Of a DNA stretch of 64,000 nt, positions 8,884 to 18,946 are shown in pieces. The notes below the pieces were generated by a model. The model did no database searches, was not told the origin of the DNA, and saw nothing but the letters and a program-made list of their open reading frames with translations. Origin of the DNA: GMQP-bins7 sp963776565 (GTDB taxonomy: Bacteria; Actinomycetota; Thermoleophilia; Gaiellales; Gaiellaceae); assembly GCA_963776565.1 (NCBI GenBank), contig CAVZNF010000002.1, positions 310,001-374,000 on the forward strand, written 5' to 3'. The position numbers were made by a program, and so were the translations under genes. Numbering within the stretch: the stretch's first letter is position 1; every line of letters begins with the position of its first letter.

Positions 8884-11224
8884 TGAGCGCCAGCCGCACA
8901 GGCGGGGTCAGAGCCGGTCGGGCCTGACCCCTGGCTGTTCCCGGAGGATCCGTTCCTCGAGACGTACGTCGTCAGGCCGGGGGGCGCGACGGTGTTCGCA
9001 CTCGGGCCGGACGAGCGCATGACGGTCGTCGACACACGCGGAAACCAGACAGCCGAGGTGTCCGTGCTCGGGCCGGACGGGCGCGACGACGCGGCGGCGC
9101 TCGACACGAAGGCGGACGCGCCGGCGACCGTGATCCGCGCGGCGCTGGCCGACCGCAACGGCAGCCTGCTCGCGCACGAGCTCAGGTCGCGCGGCCTCGA
9201 ACCGGCCGAAGCGCTCGCGGTCAGTCTGTTCGGCGACTGGTCGCCGGCTGGGTCGGCGCAGACGTTCCGTGCGGAGCGCGCTGTCACGGTCGTCGTCGCG
9301 GCACCCGCGGGTCGTATCGTCGACGGCGCGCCGCCTCCCTCCGAGCTTCTCGTCGAGGTGCGTCGCGCGACGCCGCGCAGCTACGAGCAGCAGGAACTCC
9401 CTCCGCCGCTCGCGGAGCCACGGCTCGACTTCCGGGTCGACGCTGCCACGGCGCTCGCCTACGAGGTGCGCGCCGGTGAGTTCATCCAGGTGATCGACGT
9501 CGAAGGCAAGCAGTGCTCCGACTTCCTCGCGTTCCATCGACGCAAGCTCGAGTCGGGCCTCGAGCGCGGGCTCGACGCGACGACGACTCGCTCGCTGATG
9601 GGGCAGGCGTACCCGCAGCCCGGCCTCCAGGGGAAGTTCTACGACGTCGACCAGGATCCGCTCATCGAGGTCGTGCGCGACACGGTCGGTCGCCACGACA
9701 CGTTCGGGCTGGCCTGCACGGCCAAGTACTACGAGGACAAGGGCTACCCCGGCCACGTCAACTGCACGGAGAACTTCAACGGGCAGGTGACGCCGTTCGG
9801 GATCGCGCCGCGCATGGGCTGGGAGGCGCTCAACTTCTTCTACAACACGGGCTTCGACGCCTCGAACGTCTTCGTCATGGACGAGCCATGGTCACGCCCC
9901 GGCGACTACGTGCTCCTGCGCGCGATGAGCGATCTCGTGTGCGCATCGTCGGCGTGCCCCGACGACATCGACCCGGCGAACGGCTGGCAGATCACTCCCG
10001 TCCATGTGCGCGTCTATGCGCCCGACAACACCTTCTCCGTCGCGATCGCGAGGCGTGTGACCGCTGATGCGGATCCCGTGCTCACGAAGGAGACGACGTT
10101 CCATCCGCGGACGAGCGAGCTGACGAAGAGCTTCGTCGAGTACCGCGGCTACTGGCTCCCGCACTGCTTCGACAACGAGGGCGCGATCGCCGAGTACTGG
10201 GCCTGCCGCGAGAAGGTCGCGGTCATGGACCTGTCGCCGCTGCGCAAGTGGGAGATCCTCGGCCCCGACGCCGAAGCGCTCGTCCAGCACGCGATCACGC
10301 GCGACGCGCGCCGTCTCTCGGTCGGCCAGGTCACCTATACCGCGGTCTGCAACGAGACCGGCGGGATGATCGACGACGCGACGGTCTACCGGCTCGGCCA
10401 GGACAACTTCCGCTTCGTCGGCGGCGACGAGTACGACGGCATCTGGCTGAACGAGCTGCGCGAGAACCTCGATCTCAAGGCGTGGGTGAAACCCTCGACC
10501 GAGCAGCTCCACAACGTCGCCGTCCAGGGACCTTCCAGCCGTGAGCTCCTGAAGCAGATCGTGTGGACGCCGCCGACGCAGACCTCGCTCGAGGATCTCA
10601 AGTGGTTCCGCTTCACGATCGGGCGCATCGGGACGTACGACGGGATTCCGATCGTGGTCTCGCGCACGGGATACACCGGCGAGCTGGGCTACGAGGTCTG
10701 GTGCCATCCCTCCGACGGTCCGGCGGTGTGGGACGCGATCTGGTCGGCGGGAGAGGAGCATGGACTGACTCCGCTCGGCCTCGAGGCGCTCGACATCCTC
10801 CGCATCGAGTCCGGCCTCATCTTCGCCGGATACGAGTTCGACGACCAGGTCGATCCCGTTCGAGGCCGGGGTCGGCTTCGCCGTCGATCTGAAGACGGAC
10901 GACGACTTCGTGGGCCGCGAGGCGCTCGCGGAACGGCACGCGCATCCGCAGCGTGTACTCGTTGGGCTCGAGCTCGAGGGCAACGAAACGGCGGGCCACG
11001 GCGACGAGATCTACGTCGGCCGCCAACGTGTCGGCGTCGTGACGAGCGGCACGCGCAGCCCGATCCTGAAGAAGAACATCGCGCTCGCGCGGGTCGCGAT
11101 CCAGTACGCCGAGCATGGAACGGCGCTCGAGGTCGGCAAGCTCGACGGCCTCCAGAAGCGCATCCCGGCGACCGTCGTTCGCTTCCCGTTCTACGACCCC
11201 GAGAAGACGAGGCCGCGCTCCTGA
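8884..11224 (+). CDS. DUF1989 domains fused to GcvT-type aminomethyltransferase
   Basis: The N-terminal ~330 residues look like one partial and one full urea-carboxylase-associated (DUF1989) unit, with VVDTRGNQTAEVSV and VIDVEGKQCSDFLAFH as equivalent strands. The C-terminal ~400 residues are a GcvT aminomethyltransferase fold (AVMDLSPLRKWEI, SRTGYTGELGYEVW, EALDILRIESGL, GVVTSGTRSP), which normally moves a methylene group to tetrahydrofolate. The frame shifts at the CCC near 10856. An uninterrupted frame begins only at GTG 8992. Removing one G from the GGG near 8919-8921 opens the frame back to GTG 8884, three bases after the flavoprotein's stop, so I use that start. Its stop overlaps the next gene. 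Confidence 0.8.
8904..8931. repeat. Inverted repeat GGGGTCAG...CTGACCCC
   Basis: A perfect 8-base inverted repeat with a 12-base spacer lies at the 5' end of the DUF1989-GcvT gene. Similar GGGGTCAG palindromes occur as dispersed REP-like elements in many high-GC genomes. No second full copy was found in this window, so it may be only a local hairpin. Confidence 0.4.
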
Positions 11225-12077
11225 TCGATGCTTTCACGGCCGAGCAGGTTGGACGCTTTCGGCAAGAAGGCTTCCTCGTCGTCGAGGAGGGTCTCGTCTC
11301 CGAGCGCGGGCTCGAGCTCCTCCGGGAGCGCTACGTGCCCCTGTTCGACGGCGAGTACGAGACCGGGATCCGTCCGGACGAGGTGAACTGGGTGCCCGGG
11401 CGCGACCCGAGGATCGAACGCGGCAGCTGTGCAACGCCTGGAAGTCGGACAACGTCGTCGCCGCGCAGGTCCTCTCCGAGCGCACGGGACGCCTAGCCGC
11501 GCAGCTCGCCGGCTACCGCGGCGTGCGCATCCTCCAGGACAACGTCCTCTGGAAACCGCCAGGAACGAAGGCGATCGGCTTCCACCAGGACTCGTCGTAC
11601 GCCGACTACCTCGTGCCGCCGGAGATGATCACGTGCTGGATCTCGCTGCACGAGACCCAGGCGGACGCAGGCCCGATCGAGTTCGTGCGCGGCTCGCACA
11701 CGTGGCCGAAATCGCCGCCGGCGCGCTCACAGTTCCACGCCCCGGACGACTGGCTCGCCGGGCCACGCGTGGCCGCGCCCGACGACACCGACCTCGACCT
11801 CGTCCCCGTGGTCGTGAAGCCGGGTGGCGGATCCTTCCACCACGGGCTCACCTGGCACGGCTCGGCGCCGAACGTCAGCGGAACGGTCGCGCGCATGGCG
11901 CTCGTCTCGCACTTCGTCCCGGTGGAGACCCGCTTCCACGAGACGAATGTGGATCTGACGTACTCGCGCTATCGCCGCCACGGCGACCTGTCGCTCGACG
12001 AGTCGTTCTTCCCCGTGGTCTGGAGCGAGTCGGGCTACCGCACGCCCTGGCTCGCAGAGCTCCCGGATCTCGAGTAG
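11221..12077 (+). CDS. Phytanoyl-CoA dioxygenase family protein, frame broken once
   Basis: A non-haem iron, 2-oxoglutarate-dependent oxygenase of the PhyH family, about 284 residues. The HxD iron ligands are in GFHQDSSY, the distal His region in FHHGLTWHGS and the 2-oxoglutarate-binding Arg probably in SGTVARMAL. The N-terminal part (FTAEQVGRFRQEGFLVVEE) is in another frame; the junction is near 11410 at a CCC run. No standard start codon is present in that frame. The CTG at 11221 overlaps the preceding TGA as CTGA, mimicking the common ATGA coupling. It is the last gene of the flavoprotein operon and could hydroxylate an N-methylated or CoA-linked substrate. Confidence 0.8.
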
Positions 12078-12113
12078 GCCTATCTTTTCGCCGCGATCCG
12101 CGTCGCTACCCCC

Positions 12114-13560
12114 GTGGGTCGACGTGCGATCTGGATCGGCCTTGCGGCCGGGATTGCGGCCACGTCAGCCGGGACGGCCGGCGCTCTCGTCCCGTCCGAT
12201 CCGTACGCGACGCATCCCTCGTACGAAGCGCTTCGTCTGCCGACCGCCTGGGAGCTGACGACCGGAGCGCCGGGACGTGGTCATCGCGATCGTCGACTCC
12301 GGGGTCGAGGCGAGCCACCCCGATCTCGCAGGAGCCTTCGTGCCGGGACGCGACTTGGTCGACCGCGACGACGACGCGACGGATCCTCCAGGCCCTCATG
12401 GCACGGCCGTGGCGGGCGTGGCCGCAGCGCGCGGTGGCAACGGATTCGGCGGCGTCGGTGCGTGTTTCTCGTGCCGACTGATGCCGATCCGCGTGCTCGG
12501 CCTCGACGGGATCGCGTTCAACACCAACATCGCGGCGGCGATCGACTACGCGGTCGACCACGGTGCGGCGGTGGTCAACATCAGCCTCTACGGCCCGCAC
12601 TCGCCGCCGCGCCTGCGCGAGGCGATCGTCCGCGCACGCGCAGCCGGCGTTCTCGTCGTCGCTGCCGCGGGCAACGAGGGTACCGCCGAGCCGCAGTACC
12701 CGGCCGCGTTTCCCGAGACCATCGCGGTCGGAGCGGCCGCGACGAACGAGAAGCTCGCGCGCAGCTCGAGCTTCGGCGACTGGGTCGACGTTGCGGCTCC
12801 CGAGTGCGCTCCGCTTACTGCGATCGGCGGCGGGACAGAGGTCGGCTGCGGCACGTCCGTCTCCGCACCGCTCGTCGCCGGAATCGTCGGTCTGATGCGA
12901 GCACAAGCTCCCTTTGCGAGCGCGGCGCAGCTCGAGGCCGCTCTTGCGAGCACCGCCCGCCCGCTGGAAGGCGTGCGCCAGGGATTCGTGGACGCGGCCG
13001 CGGCACTGGCGTCCCTCGGCAGCCCTGGTCCGAGCGTTCAGCCCGTCGTCTTCGGTCAACCGGCGACGGGCCGGACCTTGGAGGCCTTCATCGGCCTCTG
13101 GTCCGGCGCGGGGCTCGACGTTCGCTACCGCTGGGAGCGCTGTGGGGCGAGCTGCGTTGCAATCGACGGAGCGACCTCACCGCGGTATGTCCCTACGGCG
13201 GGCGACGTTGGCCAACGACTCCGTATCGGGGCGAGGCTCGTACCGGGAGACTGGATCACTTCGGCCCAGACGGCTGTGGTGCTCGAGCCGCCACGTTCGC
13301 TGACCCGGCCGTCGATCGCGGGGCGGCCCCGCGTCGGCGCCGTGCTCGTCGCTCGGCCCGGGAGCTGGGCGGGATCCGAGCTCACATACTCCGTGTCGTG
13401 GCAGCGCTGCAGAGGCGTGTGCACGCACGCTGCCGTCGGCCCTCGCTATCGCGTCCGTGCTCGGGACCGGGGCTACCGGTTCCGGATCTCCGTCTCGGCC
13501 TCGAACGCTGCGGGATCCGTGACCGCGGTCAGCGCGCGGACGAACCGCGCCGCCCCTTAG
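12114..13560 (+). CDS. Secreted subtilisin-like serine protease with two C-terminal repeats
   Basis: An S8 family protease with a signal peptide (IWIGLAAGIAATSAGTAGA). The catalytic triad is visible: Asp in IVDSGVEASHP, His in GPHGTAVAGVA and Ser in GTSVSAPLVAG. After about residue 300 come two similar modules with YRWERCGASC and SWQRCRGVC. Each also carries Y(V/R)...R-I aromatic and cysteine spacing that recurs in Thermoleophilia surface proteins. The frame shifts near 12272 at a GGG run between propeptide and catalytic domain. The start is GTG 12114. Its stop overlaps the convergent gene by three bases. It should act outside the cell. Confidence 0.87.
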
Positions 13561-14015
13561 GGCAGGAAGCTGCCGAGCCGCTCGAGCGTCTCGAGGATGA
13601 GCCACGGCGGCACCGACTCCGCCGCCTTGCGCACGAGCGGTGCGATCAATCCGGGGAGCGTGCCGTCCTGTTCGGCTTGGTCGACGGCCTGCACGAGCCC
13701 GTCGCGGATCGCGTGTTCCGCTTCCGCTTGCTCGATGCCGTTCTCCTGTGCGAACGCGTCGAAGGCGTCCTCGCTGCGCAGTGCGAGCACGAGCTCCTCG
13801 CGGGAGACGCCGAGTTGGCACGCGACCTTGTCGACGGATGTGAGTGCGATCCGCTCGATCGTCTCGCCCAGCCCCTCGGCCGTGAGGCGCTCGCGAGGTG
13901 CGCAGGCATCGGCGACGGGCGTCGGCTCGAACGACCCGCCGCCGAGCGCGAGGTACGGCACCACGACGGCCGCGACGAGCCCGAGGGCGACGAGGAACGG
14001 CACGAAGCGTCTCAC
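13557..14015 (-). CDS. Membrane-anchored or secreted hypothetical protein
   Basis: A 152-residue protein with one N-terminal hydrophobic segment (RFVPFLVALGLVAAVVVPYL) followed by a helical, acidic, E-rich domain with two cysteines. I do not recognise the family. The GTG start overlaps the stop of the MFS transporter as GTGA, making it the third gene of a unit with the flavin reductase-cNMP fusion and the transporter. Because of that coupling it may be an extracytoplasmic partner of the pump; this is inference. Confidence 0.72.
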   Translation of the reverse strand: MRRFVPFLVALGLVAAVVVPYLALGGGSFEPTPVADACAPRERLTAEGLGETIERIALTSVDKVACQLGVSREELVLALRSEDAFDAFAQENGIEQAEAEHAIRDGLVQAVDQAEQDGTLPGLIAPLVRKAAESVPPWLILETLERLGSFLP

Positions 14016-15337
14016 TCCGGCCGCCTCCGCACGAACAGCAGTGGCACGAGCGCGCACAACGACAGTGCCGCCGCGAGGAGGAACGGGCCGGAGAACGCGC
14101 TCGTCACGGCCCGATCGAGCTGATCCTGGAGGCTCGAGATGAGCGAGCGCCACACATCGTCGTCGGGCCTGTCCGCGAGGGCTCGCGCGACGTCCGGCAG
14201 CTTGCCGACGTCGTTCGAGCGATCGACCTCGGCGAGGACGTCCTGAGCGACGCCGAGCTTGTCGAGCGGCGGGATGTCGCTGTCGAGCACGACGGCCGCG
14301 CCGGCGCGGATCGCCTCGTCGCGGTTCTCGTCGAGCGCGCTCGTGAGCACCGGCGCGAGCAGGAGCAGGCCGAGAACGACACCCGCATGACGCGCCGCGA
14401 GCGTCCAGCCTCCGTGAACGACCTGGTCGGCGCGGCCGTGCAGCGCGAGCTCCGTGAGGCCCGCGACGGTCAGGCCGAGCCCTGCGCCGACGAGGATCTG
14501 CGGGGGAATCGTCCAACCCCAGCCCGCTCGCGGCATGAGGGCGAGCGCGGTCAAGCCGCCCGCGAGCAGGATCACGCCGCACGCCACGCCCTGCACCGTG
14601 CCGAGCGAGCTCGGTCTGAGCCGCCCGACGACGATCGCCGTGATCGGCATCACCGTCACGACGATCCCAGCAGCGGCCGGAGACATCCCCCAGCCGTCGA
14701 CGAGCAGGAGCACGACGAGGAAGAGCGCCGCCACCAGCCCTCCGGCGACGAGCAGGAGCGCCGCGTTGGCCGAGATCGACGGACGGCCCGCAGGTGCCCG
14801 CACCGGTCGCGCATGCGCGCCGCGCAGTGCGAGCAGGAGAACCAGTGCGACGGGAACTTGCGAGAGGAAGATCGACTCCCAGCCGAGGAGCTGCGTCAGG
14901 ATGCCGCCGGCCGCCGGGCCGAGTGCGGCACCGAGCACGCCCGCCGTCACCCAGACCCTGAGCGCCGCCTCGTCGCTCGCTTTCTCCTGCGAGAGGAGAT
15001 CGAGTGCGGCCGTCACGACAAGGGCGGCGCCGAGAGCCTGGACGCAACGGGCGCCGACCAGGACGTCGAAGGACGGCGCTAACCCGCAGGTGAGCGACGC
15101 CGCGGCGAACACCACGACTCCGCACGCGAACGCCTCGCGAGGCCGCCGCCGCGACACGTACGCCGCCGGCACCGCAACGAGCGCGAGCACGAGGTTGAAG
15201 GACGTGAGCACCCACGCCACCGACGTGATGCCCACGTCGAACTGGCCGAGGATCTCCGGCAGCGCCAGCGTGACGATCGACGAGTCGGCGAGCGCGAGCC
15301 CCACGCCGAGCCCGAGCAGCCCGGTACGCGAGGTCAC
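14012..15337 (-). CDS. MFS transporter (drug:H+ antiporter-2-like)
   Basis: A 441-residue integral membrane protein with multiple hydrophobic helices. The MFS start ALADSSIVTLALPEI and the motif AARHAGVVLGLLLLA resemble DHA2 efflux pumps. Between the last helices lies a longer extracytoplasmic loop rich in Asp (about residues 350-405). It overlaps the flavin reductase-cNMP gene upstream by ATGA and the small protein downstream by GTGA. The probable role is export of a small toxic or aromatic compound; the substrate is unknown. Confidence 0.86.
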   Translation of the reverse strand: MTSRTGLLGLGVGLALADSSIVTLALPEILGQFDVGITSVAWVLTSFNLVLALVAVPAAYVSRRRPREAFACGVVVFAAASLTCGLAPSFDVLVGARCVQALGAALVVTAALDLLSQEKASDEAALRVWVTAGVLGAALGPAAGGILTQLLGWESIFLSQVPVALVLLLALRGAHARPVRAPAGRPSISANAALLLVAGGLVAALFLVVLLLVDGWGMSPAAAGIVVTVMPITAIVVGRLRPSSLGTVQGVACGVILLAGGLTALALMPRAGWGWTIPPQILVGAGLGLTVAGLTELALHGRADQVVHGGWTLAARHAGVVLGLLLLAPVLTSALDENRDEAIRAGAAVVLDSDIPPLDKLGVAQDVLAEVDRSNDVGKLPDVARALADRPDDDVWRSLISSLQDQLDRAVTSAFSGPFLLAAALSLCALVPLLFVRRRPE

Positions 15338-16302
15338 GCCGTCTCGCGAAAGCGGGCCGCGAGCACCTCGATCAGCGCGACCGCCGCACGCGGGTCGGCC
15401 TCGAGCGCCGACAGGAGCTGCTGTCGCGAGACGCCGATCGTCCGGACGGGGCCGACGGCGTGGATGTCGGCGATCCGCCCTCCGCCCGGATCGAGCACCT
15501 CGATCTCACCGATCAGCTCGCCTGGACCGATCGTCAACGAACGGCCCGGTCGTTCGACCCGAGCCTCGCCTTCGAGCACGAGCAGGAGATCGCAGCCTTC
15601 CTCCCCGATCTGCATGATCGGCTCTCCGTCCGCGTATTCGCGCTCCTCACCGAGAGCGAGGATCGGATCGAGCAGCTCGCGGGGGAGGAGCGAGAAGACC
15701 TGCGGATCCTCGATGAGCCGCTCGTAGCGCCCGCCGTGGAAGAGGAGCGGGCGCCCCTCGCCGTAGCGCGCGAACTCGACCTGGCCGAGGAACAGCGAGT
15801 GGTCGCCTCCCCAGTACGAGCGCACGACGCGCGCGACAAGGTGCGCGAGCGCGCCCTCGACGAGCGGCGTCTCGTGGACGAGCTCGAACGTCGCCTCCGG
15901 CGGATCGTCGGCGACACGTCCCGCGAAGCGATCGGAAAGCCCGGTCTGCCTCGCCTCGAGGACGCTCACGCCGAAGCGCGTGCCCTCGTGCAGGAGCGCG
16001 CCCATCTTCGCGCGCCGGTCGATCGAGATGAGCACGAGCGGTGGGTGCAGCGAAACCGACATGAACGCGTTGGCCGTCATTCCGTGCACCTGCTCACCCA
16101 CCCTCGCCGTGAGCACCGTGACCCCGGTTGCGAACATCCCGAGCGTCCGGCGAAAGGCGACTGCCGGATCGCCCTCGAGACCCTCTCCGAGCTCGAGCGC
16201 GTCGGACGCCGGCGCCACGTCGTACGACGCGCCGAACGCCTCGGGCGCTGCGATGGCGCTCGCCATCGCGACCTCGAATTCAGGGGGCTTCGACGCTTCC
16301 AT
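15334..16302 (-). CDS. Flavin reductase domain fused to cyclic-nucleotide-binding domain
   Basis: Residues about 45-205 form a flavin-reductase-like FMN domain (FATGVTVLTAR, HGMTANAFMSVSLHPPLVLI), the kind that supplies reduced flavin to two-component monooxygenases. Residues about 210-320 form a cNMP-binding fold (YADGEPIMQIGEEGCDLLLV, GPGELIGEIEVLDPGGG). This suggests a reductase gated by a nucleotide or acting as a sensor. The ATG is six bases after CAGAAT. It leads a three-gene unit with an efflux pump. No partner oxygenase is adjacent, but the flavoprotein at 7.5 kb is a candidate. Confidence 0.87.
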   Translation of the reverse strand: MEASKPPEFEVAMASAIAAPEAFGASYDVAPASDALELGEGLEGDPAVAFRRTLGMFATGVTVLTARVGEQVHGMTANAFMSVSLHPPLVLISIDRRAKMGALLHEGTRFGVSVLEARQTGLSDRFAGRVADDPPEATFELVHETPLVEGALAHLVARVVRSYWGGDHSLFLGQVEFARYGEGRPLLFHGGRYERLIEDPQVFSLLPRELLDPILALGEEREYADGEPIMQIGEEGCDLLLVLEGEARVERPGRSLTIGPGELIGEIEVLDPGGGRIADIHAVGPVRTIGVSRQQLLSALEADPRAAVALIEVLAARFRETA

Positions 16303-16308
16303 GAGCGG

Positions 16309-16314
16309 ATTCTG
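16309..16314 (-). promoter_or_regulatory. -10 element CAGAAT
   Basis: CAGAAT read on the minus strand lies exactly six bases before the ATG at 16302, with no ribosome-binding site between. This fits leaderless expression of the flavin reductase-cNMP operon. Confidence 0.45.
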
Positions 16315-16324
16315 ACCCAGAGAC

Positions 16325-16352
16325 GAGAGAGGCGGCCGTGGCCGCCTCTCTC
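16325..16352 (-). terminator. Perfect 13-bp hairpin after the permease gene
   Basis: GAGAGAGGCGGCC and its exact complement are separated by two bases, forming a long stem with a tiny loop 21 bases past the permease stop. There is no T-run, so it is a hairpin-only terminator or 3' stabiliser. It separates the permease from the downstream operon promoter. Confidence 0.65.
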
Positions 16353-16372
16353 ACCCACTTCGCGTCCGGCTC

Positions 16373-17942
16373 CTACACCGGGGTCATCTCCTCCTCGAGA
16401 AGCTTCGCGACGTGCGCGTCGGGCATCGTCGGCGTCTCCTCGCGCCAATGCGGTGTCTCCTTGTCCTGCACGATGCGCCGGAAGAGGAACAGGAGCAGCG
16501 AGATGAGCGAGGACGCCGAAGCCGATGACCTTCTCCTTGGTGCCGCCGTACACGCCGCTCCGTCGCCGGCGATCTGGAACCAGCCGACGCCGACGACCTC
16601 GAAGACGATGAACGCGGCCGTCAGGAGGACGGCCGCGACCGGCATCCAGTAGGCGGAGAGCTTGATCGGTCGCGGCCAGTTCGGCCTGATCCCTCCGCAA
16701 GCAGGATGAACGCCGAGATCGCGCAGAGGTTCGCGAAGACGTAGCCGATGTTGCTCGCGACGAGGATGCCGAAGAGGTTGCCGACGAAGAGGACGAAGAG
16801 GATGTTGATGACCATGTCGAGCGCCATCGCGTTCCCGGGGACATTCCACCTGTTCAGCCGCCCGAGCTGCTTGACCGTCAAGCCCGTCCTTCGAGATGCC
16901 GTAGAGCGCGCGGCTTCCGTCGGCGGTCGCCGTGTTCATCGAGATGATGAAGCTGGCGCACAGATGACGACGACGAAGAAGTTCGTCAGGTTCGGCCCGA
17001 CGAGGTCGTCGAGGGCGCCGACGTAGTCGAACAGCCTCCACGGTCTTCGCTCCGACGCCGCCGGTGAGGCCGAGTGGGACCATCGTGTTCACGAAGAGGA
17101 TGAAGAACGCCGACGAGATCAGCGCCTTTCTCGTGTCGCGGCCCGTGTCCTTGTACTCCGGTGCGAACGTCGCGGCCGCCTCGGGCGCTGTCGACCAGAT
17201 CATGATCCAGATCCAGACCAGGGCCATCTGCAAGCCGCCCCAGGCGAGATTCCCGTCGTTCAGCTTGTAGGTGAGGTTGGCGGAGTGAAGTCGCCGTTGA
17301 TGAAGGGCAGGAACGTGAAGCAGAAGAGCGGGAACATGAGCAGGATCCCCGCCAGGTAGTTGAAGCTCACGGCGATCCGCGTGCCGAAGAAGTTGAAGAC
17401 CCAGACGGCGAGGATGAGGCCGATCGCGATCAGGTGGTCGAGGCCGATGTTGACCGGGCCGGTCGAGAAGTAGCCGTGCGTCGGATCGGCGCAGTCCCGC
17501 CGAACGCGTACGTTCCGCCGGGCTCACCCGGGAACCACGCCGTCCGCGATGATGTACCCGGCGAAGAGCCCGAGGAACGACAGCACGACCGACCAGCCGA
17601 TCCAGTACCCGAACGTCGCCACGGGCCCGACGAGCGTCGTGTATTTCCGCCAGCCCTCGTTCGCGTAGATCGCGACACCGCCCGACTTGTGCGGGAACAT
17701 CGCGGCGAGCTCCGAGTAGAGACACGATGACCGGGAATGATGATGAGCGCCGTCAGGCCCCAGATGAGCGCGGCACCCCAGCCGCCCAGGTCGAGCACCG
17801 ACCAGCCGAGCGAGCCCAGCATGAAGCCCGGATTTGCGAGGCAGATGACGAACCCGTCGTACCAGCGAAGCGACTTCAGGAGCTGGCGTTCCTCGACGAC
17901 CGCCACACCGACCCCTGCATCACCGGCAACTGCCTCAGCCAT
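16373..17942 (-). CDS. APC-family amino acid permease, many frame breaks
   Basis: A polytopic amino acid-polyamine-organocation transporter. Readable pieces in order include LKSLRWYDGFVICLANPGFM with GSLGWSVLDLGGWGAALIWG at the N-terminus, then GNLAWGGLQMALVWIWIMIW, ISSAFFILFVNTMVPLGLTG and YWMPVAAVLLTAAFIVFEVV. The end is RIVQDKETPHW...EEEMTPV. At least six frame changes lie between 16.5 and 17.73 kb, the densest cluster in the window. They could be assembly errors or a decayed gene. The ATG has a good ribosome-binding site (AGGAGG at 17947-17952). If intact it would import an amino acid or methylated amine for the nearby oxidoreductases. Confidence 0.75.
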
Positions 17943-18045
17943 GCTACCTCCTCTCGTGCACGAATCCTCGTCTACGGGCGCGCGGGCGAACCTAACACCT
18001 TTCCGAGCGAGATTCAATACACGGCCTGGTCGAGCTGCGGCGCCG

Positions 18046-18051
18046 TACAAT
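18046..18051 (+). promoter_or_regulatory. -10 element TACAAT
   Basis: TACAAT lies nine bases before the ATG at 18061 with no Shine-Dalgarno sequence. It is divergent from the leadered permease promoter in the same 118-base gap. Confidence 0.4.
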
Positions 18052-18060
18052 CGGCTCGAG

Positions 18061-18420
18061 ATGGCGAGGCCGCCGATCACGATCACGTGCGAGTGCGGCG
18101 AGATAAAGCGAGTGCCGTACGGCGAGCGCTGGGCAGTGCGACATGCGGGCGTTCGTGGAACACGCAGCAGATCCCGCTCGAGGAGTACGACGGTCTGCAT
18201 GCGGCGCATGCGGCGCCATAAGCTCGAGGCACTCGTGGCTGCGGCGATCGCGCTTGCCGTGTTCGTTCCGCTCGTCTTCATGAGCCCACGCTTCTTCCTT
18301 CTTCTCCCGCCCGCGATGATGGTCTGGCTGTTCTGCTTCCTGCCGTACTGGCGACGCCGGTACCGCCGTACGGCGCAGCGGCGCACCGCGCTGGCAACTC
18401 CACCCCGAATAGCGTGCTGA
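18061..18420 (+). CDS. Zinc-ribbon membrane protein, frame broken
   Basis: The N-terminal segment ITCECGEIKRVPYGERW continues in another frame as TCGRSWNTQQIPLEEYDGL. Together they form a CxC...CxxC zinc ribbon. The original frame then resumes with RRMRRHKLEALVAAAIALA, two hydrophobic helices and an Arg-rich end. Frame changes lie near 18137-18145 and 18200. I believe this ribbon-plus-two-helix arrangement recurs in Thermoleophilia genomes, but no function is known to me. The start is ATG 18061, nine bases after TACAAT. Confidence 0.65.
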   Translation: MARPPITITCECGEIKRVPYGERWAVRHAGVRGTRSRSRSRSTTVCMRRMRRHKLEALVAAAIALAVFVPLVFMSPRFFLLLPPAMMVWLFCFLPYWRRRYRRTAQRRTALATPPRIAC

Positions 18421-18442
18421 CCCTTCGCCGAAGCGGTCGCGC

Positions 18443-18887
18443 GTGGACGGTGTGGGCACCATCGCGCCGAGCACTCGGCGGCCGGTGCTTCTCGCCACCC
18501 TCGACGTCCCGTTCGAGGAGGACGCGACCGTGTTCGCAGTCGACTCGGCCGTCGAGAGCCGGCCAGCCACTCGTCGTGGTGAACGTGGCCGAGATCCATG
18601 CCAACGCACTGGACCTCGTCGGGTACGGCTACATGGAGCGAGCGAGCTTCAGGACGCGCTCCGCAGAGCCGGCGGAGCTCGCCCATTCACTGGCGGTGAA
18701 CGTCGAGCGGCTCCGTGTCTGCAGCCCGCATCCGATCGACGCGCTCTTCGAGTTCGTCGCGGAACGCAATCCGGGCGTATTGGTCTTCGGGCCGGACCGT
18801 TCGTGCTTGAGGCGGCGGACATACCAGCGCGCCGTCAAACGGATCCGCGAGCGGTCGAGCTGCCTCGTCTGGCTTGCGTCCGACTGA
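18443..18887 (+). CDS. Universal stress protein-like, frame broken once
   Basis: After correcting a shift near 18555 the product is about 147 residues. It has a USP-like layout: VLLATLDVPFEEDATVFAVD, then AGQPLVVVNVAEIHANALD, and a C-terminal GVLVFGPDRSCLRRRTYQRA resembling the ATP-binding G-x-x-x-x...S/T loop. It ends RERSSCLVWLASD, close to the usual hydrophobic final strand. The GTG at 18443 or the GTG at 18452 may be the start. It follows the zinc-ribbon gene on the same strand and is probably co-transcribed. Function is assigned by fold only. Confidence 0.6.
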
Positions 18888-18946
18888 TTCTGCGTAGCGT
18901 AGAGTTCGTCGACTGGTCGCCAACACCATTGGTGAGGAGGCAATAG

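Noticed and set aside
16373..17942. Programmed frameshifting as an explanation for broken genes
   Set aside because: Breaks occur at many places in unrelated genes, without slippery sequences followed by structures, and often at homopolymers; consensus error is simpler.
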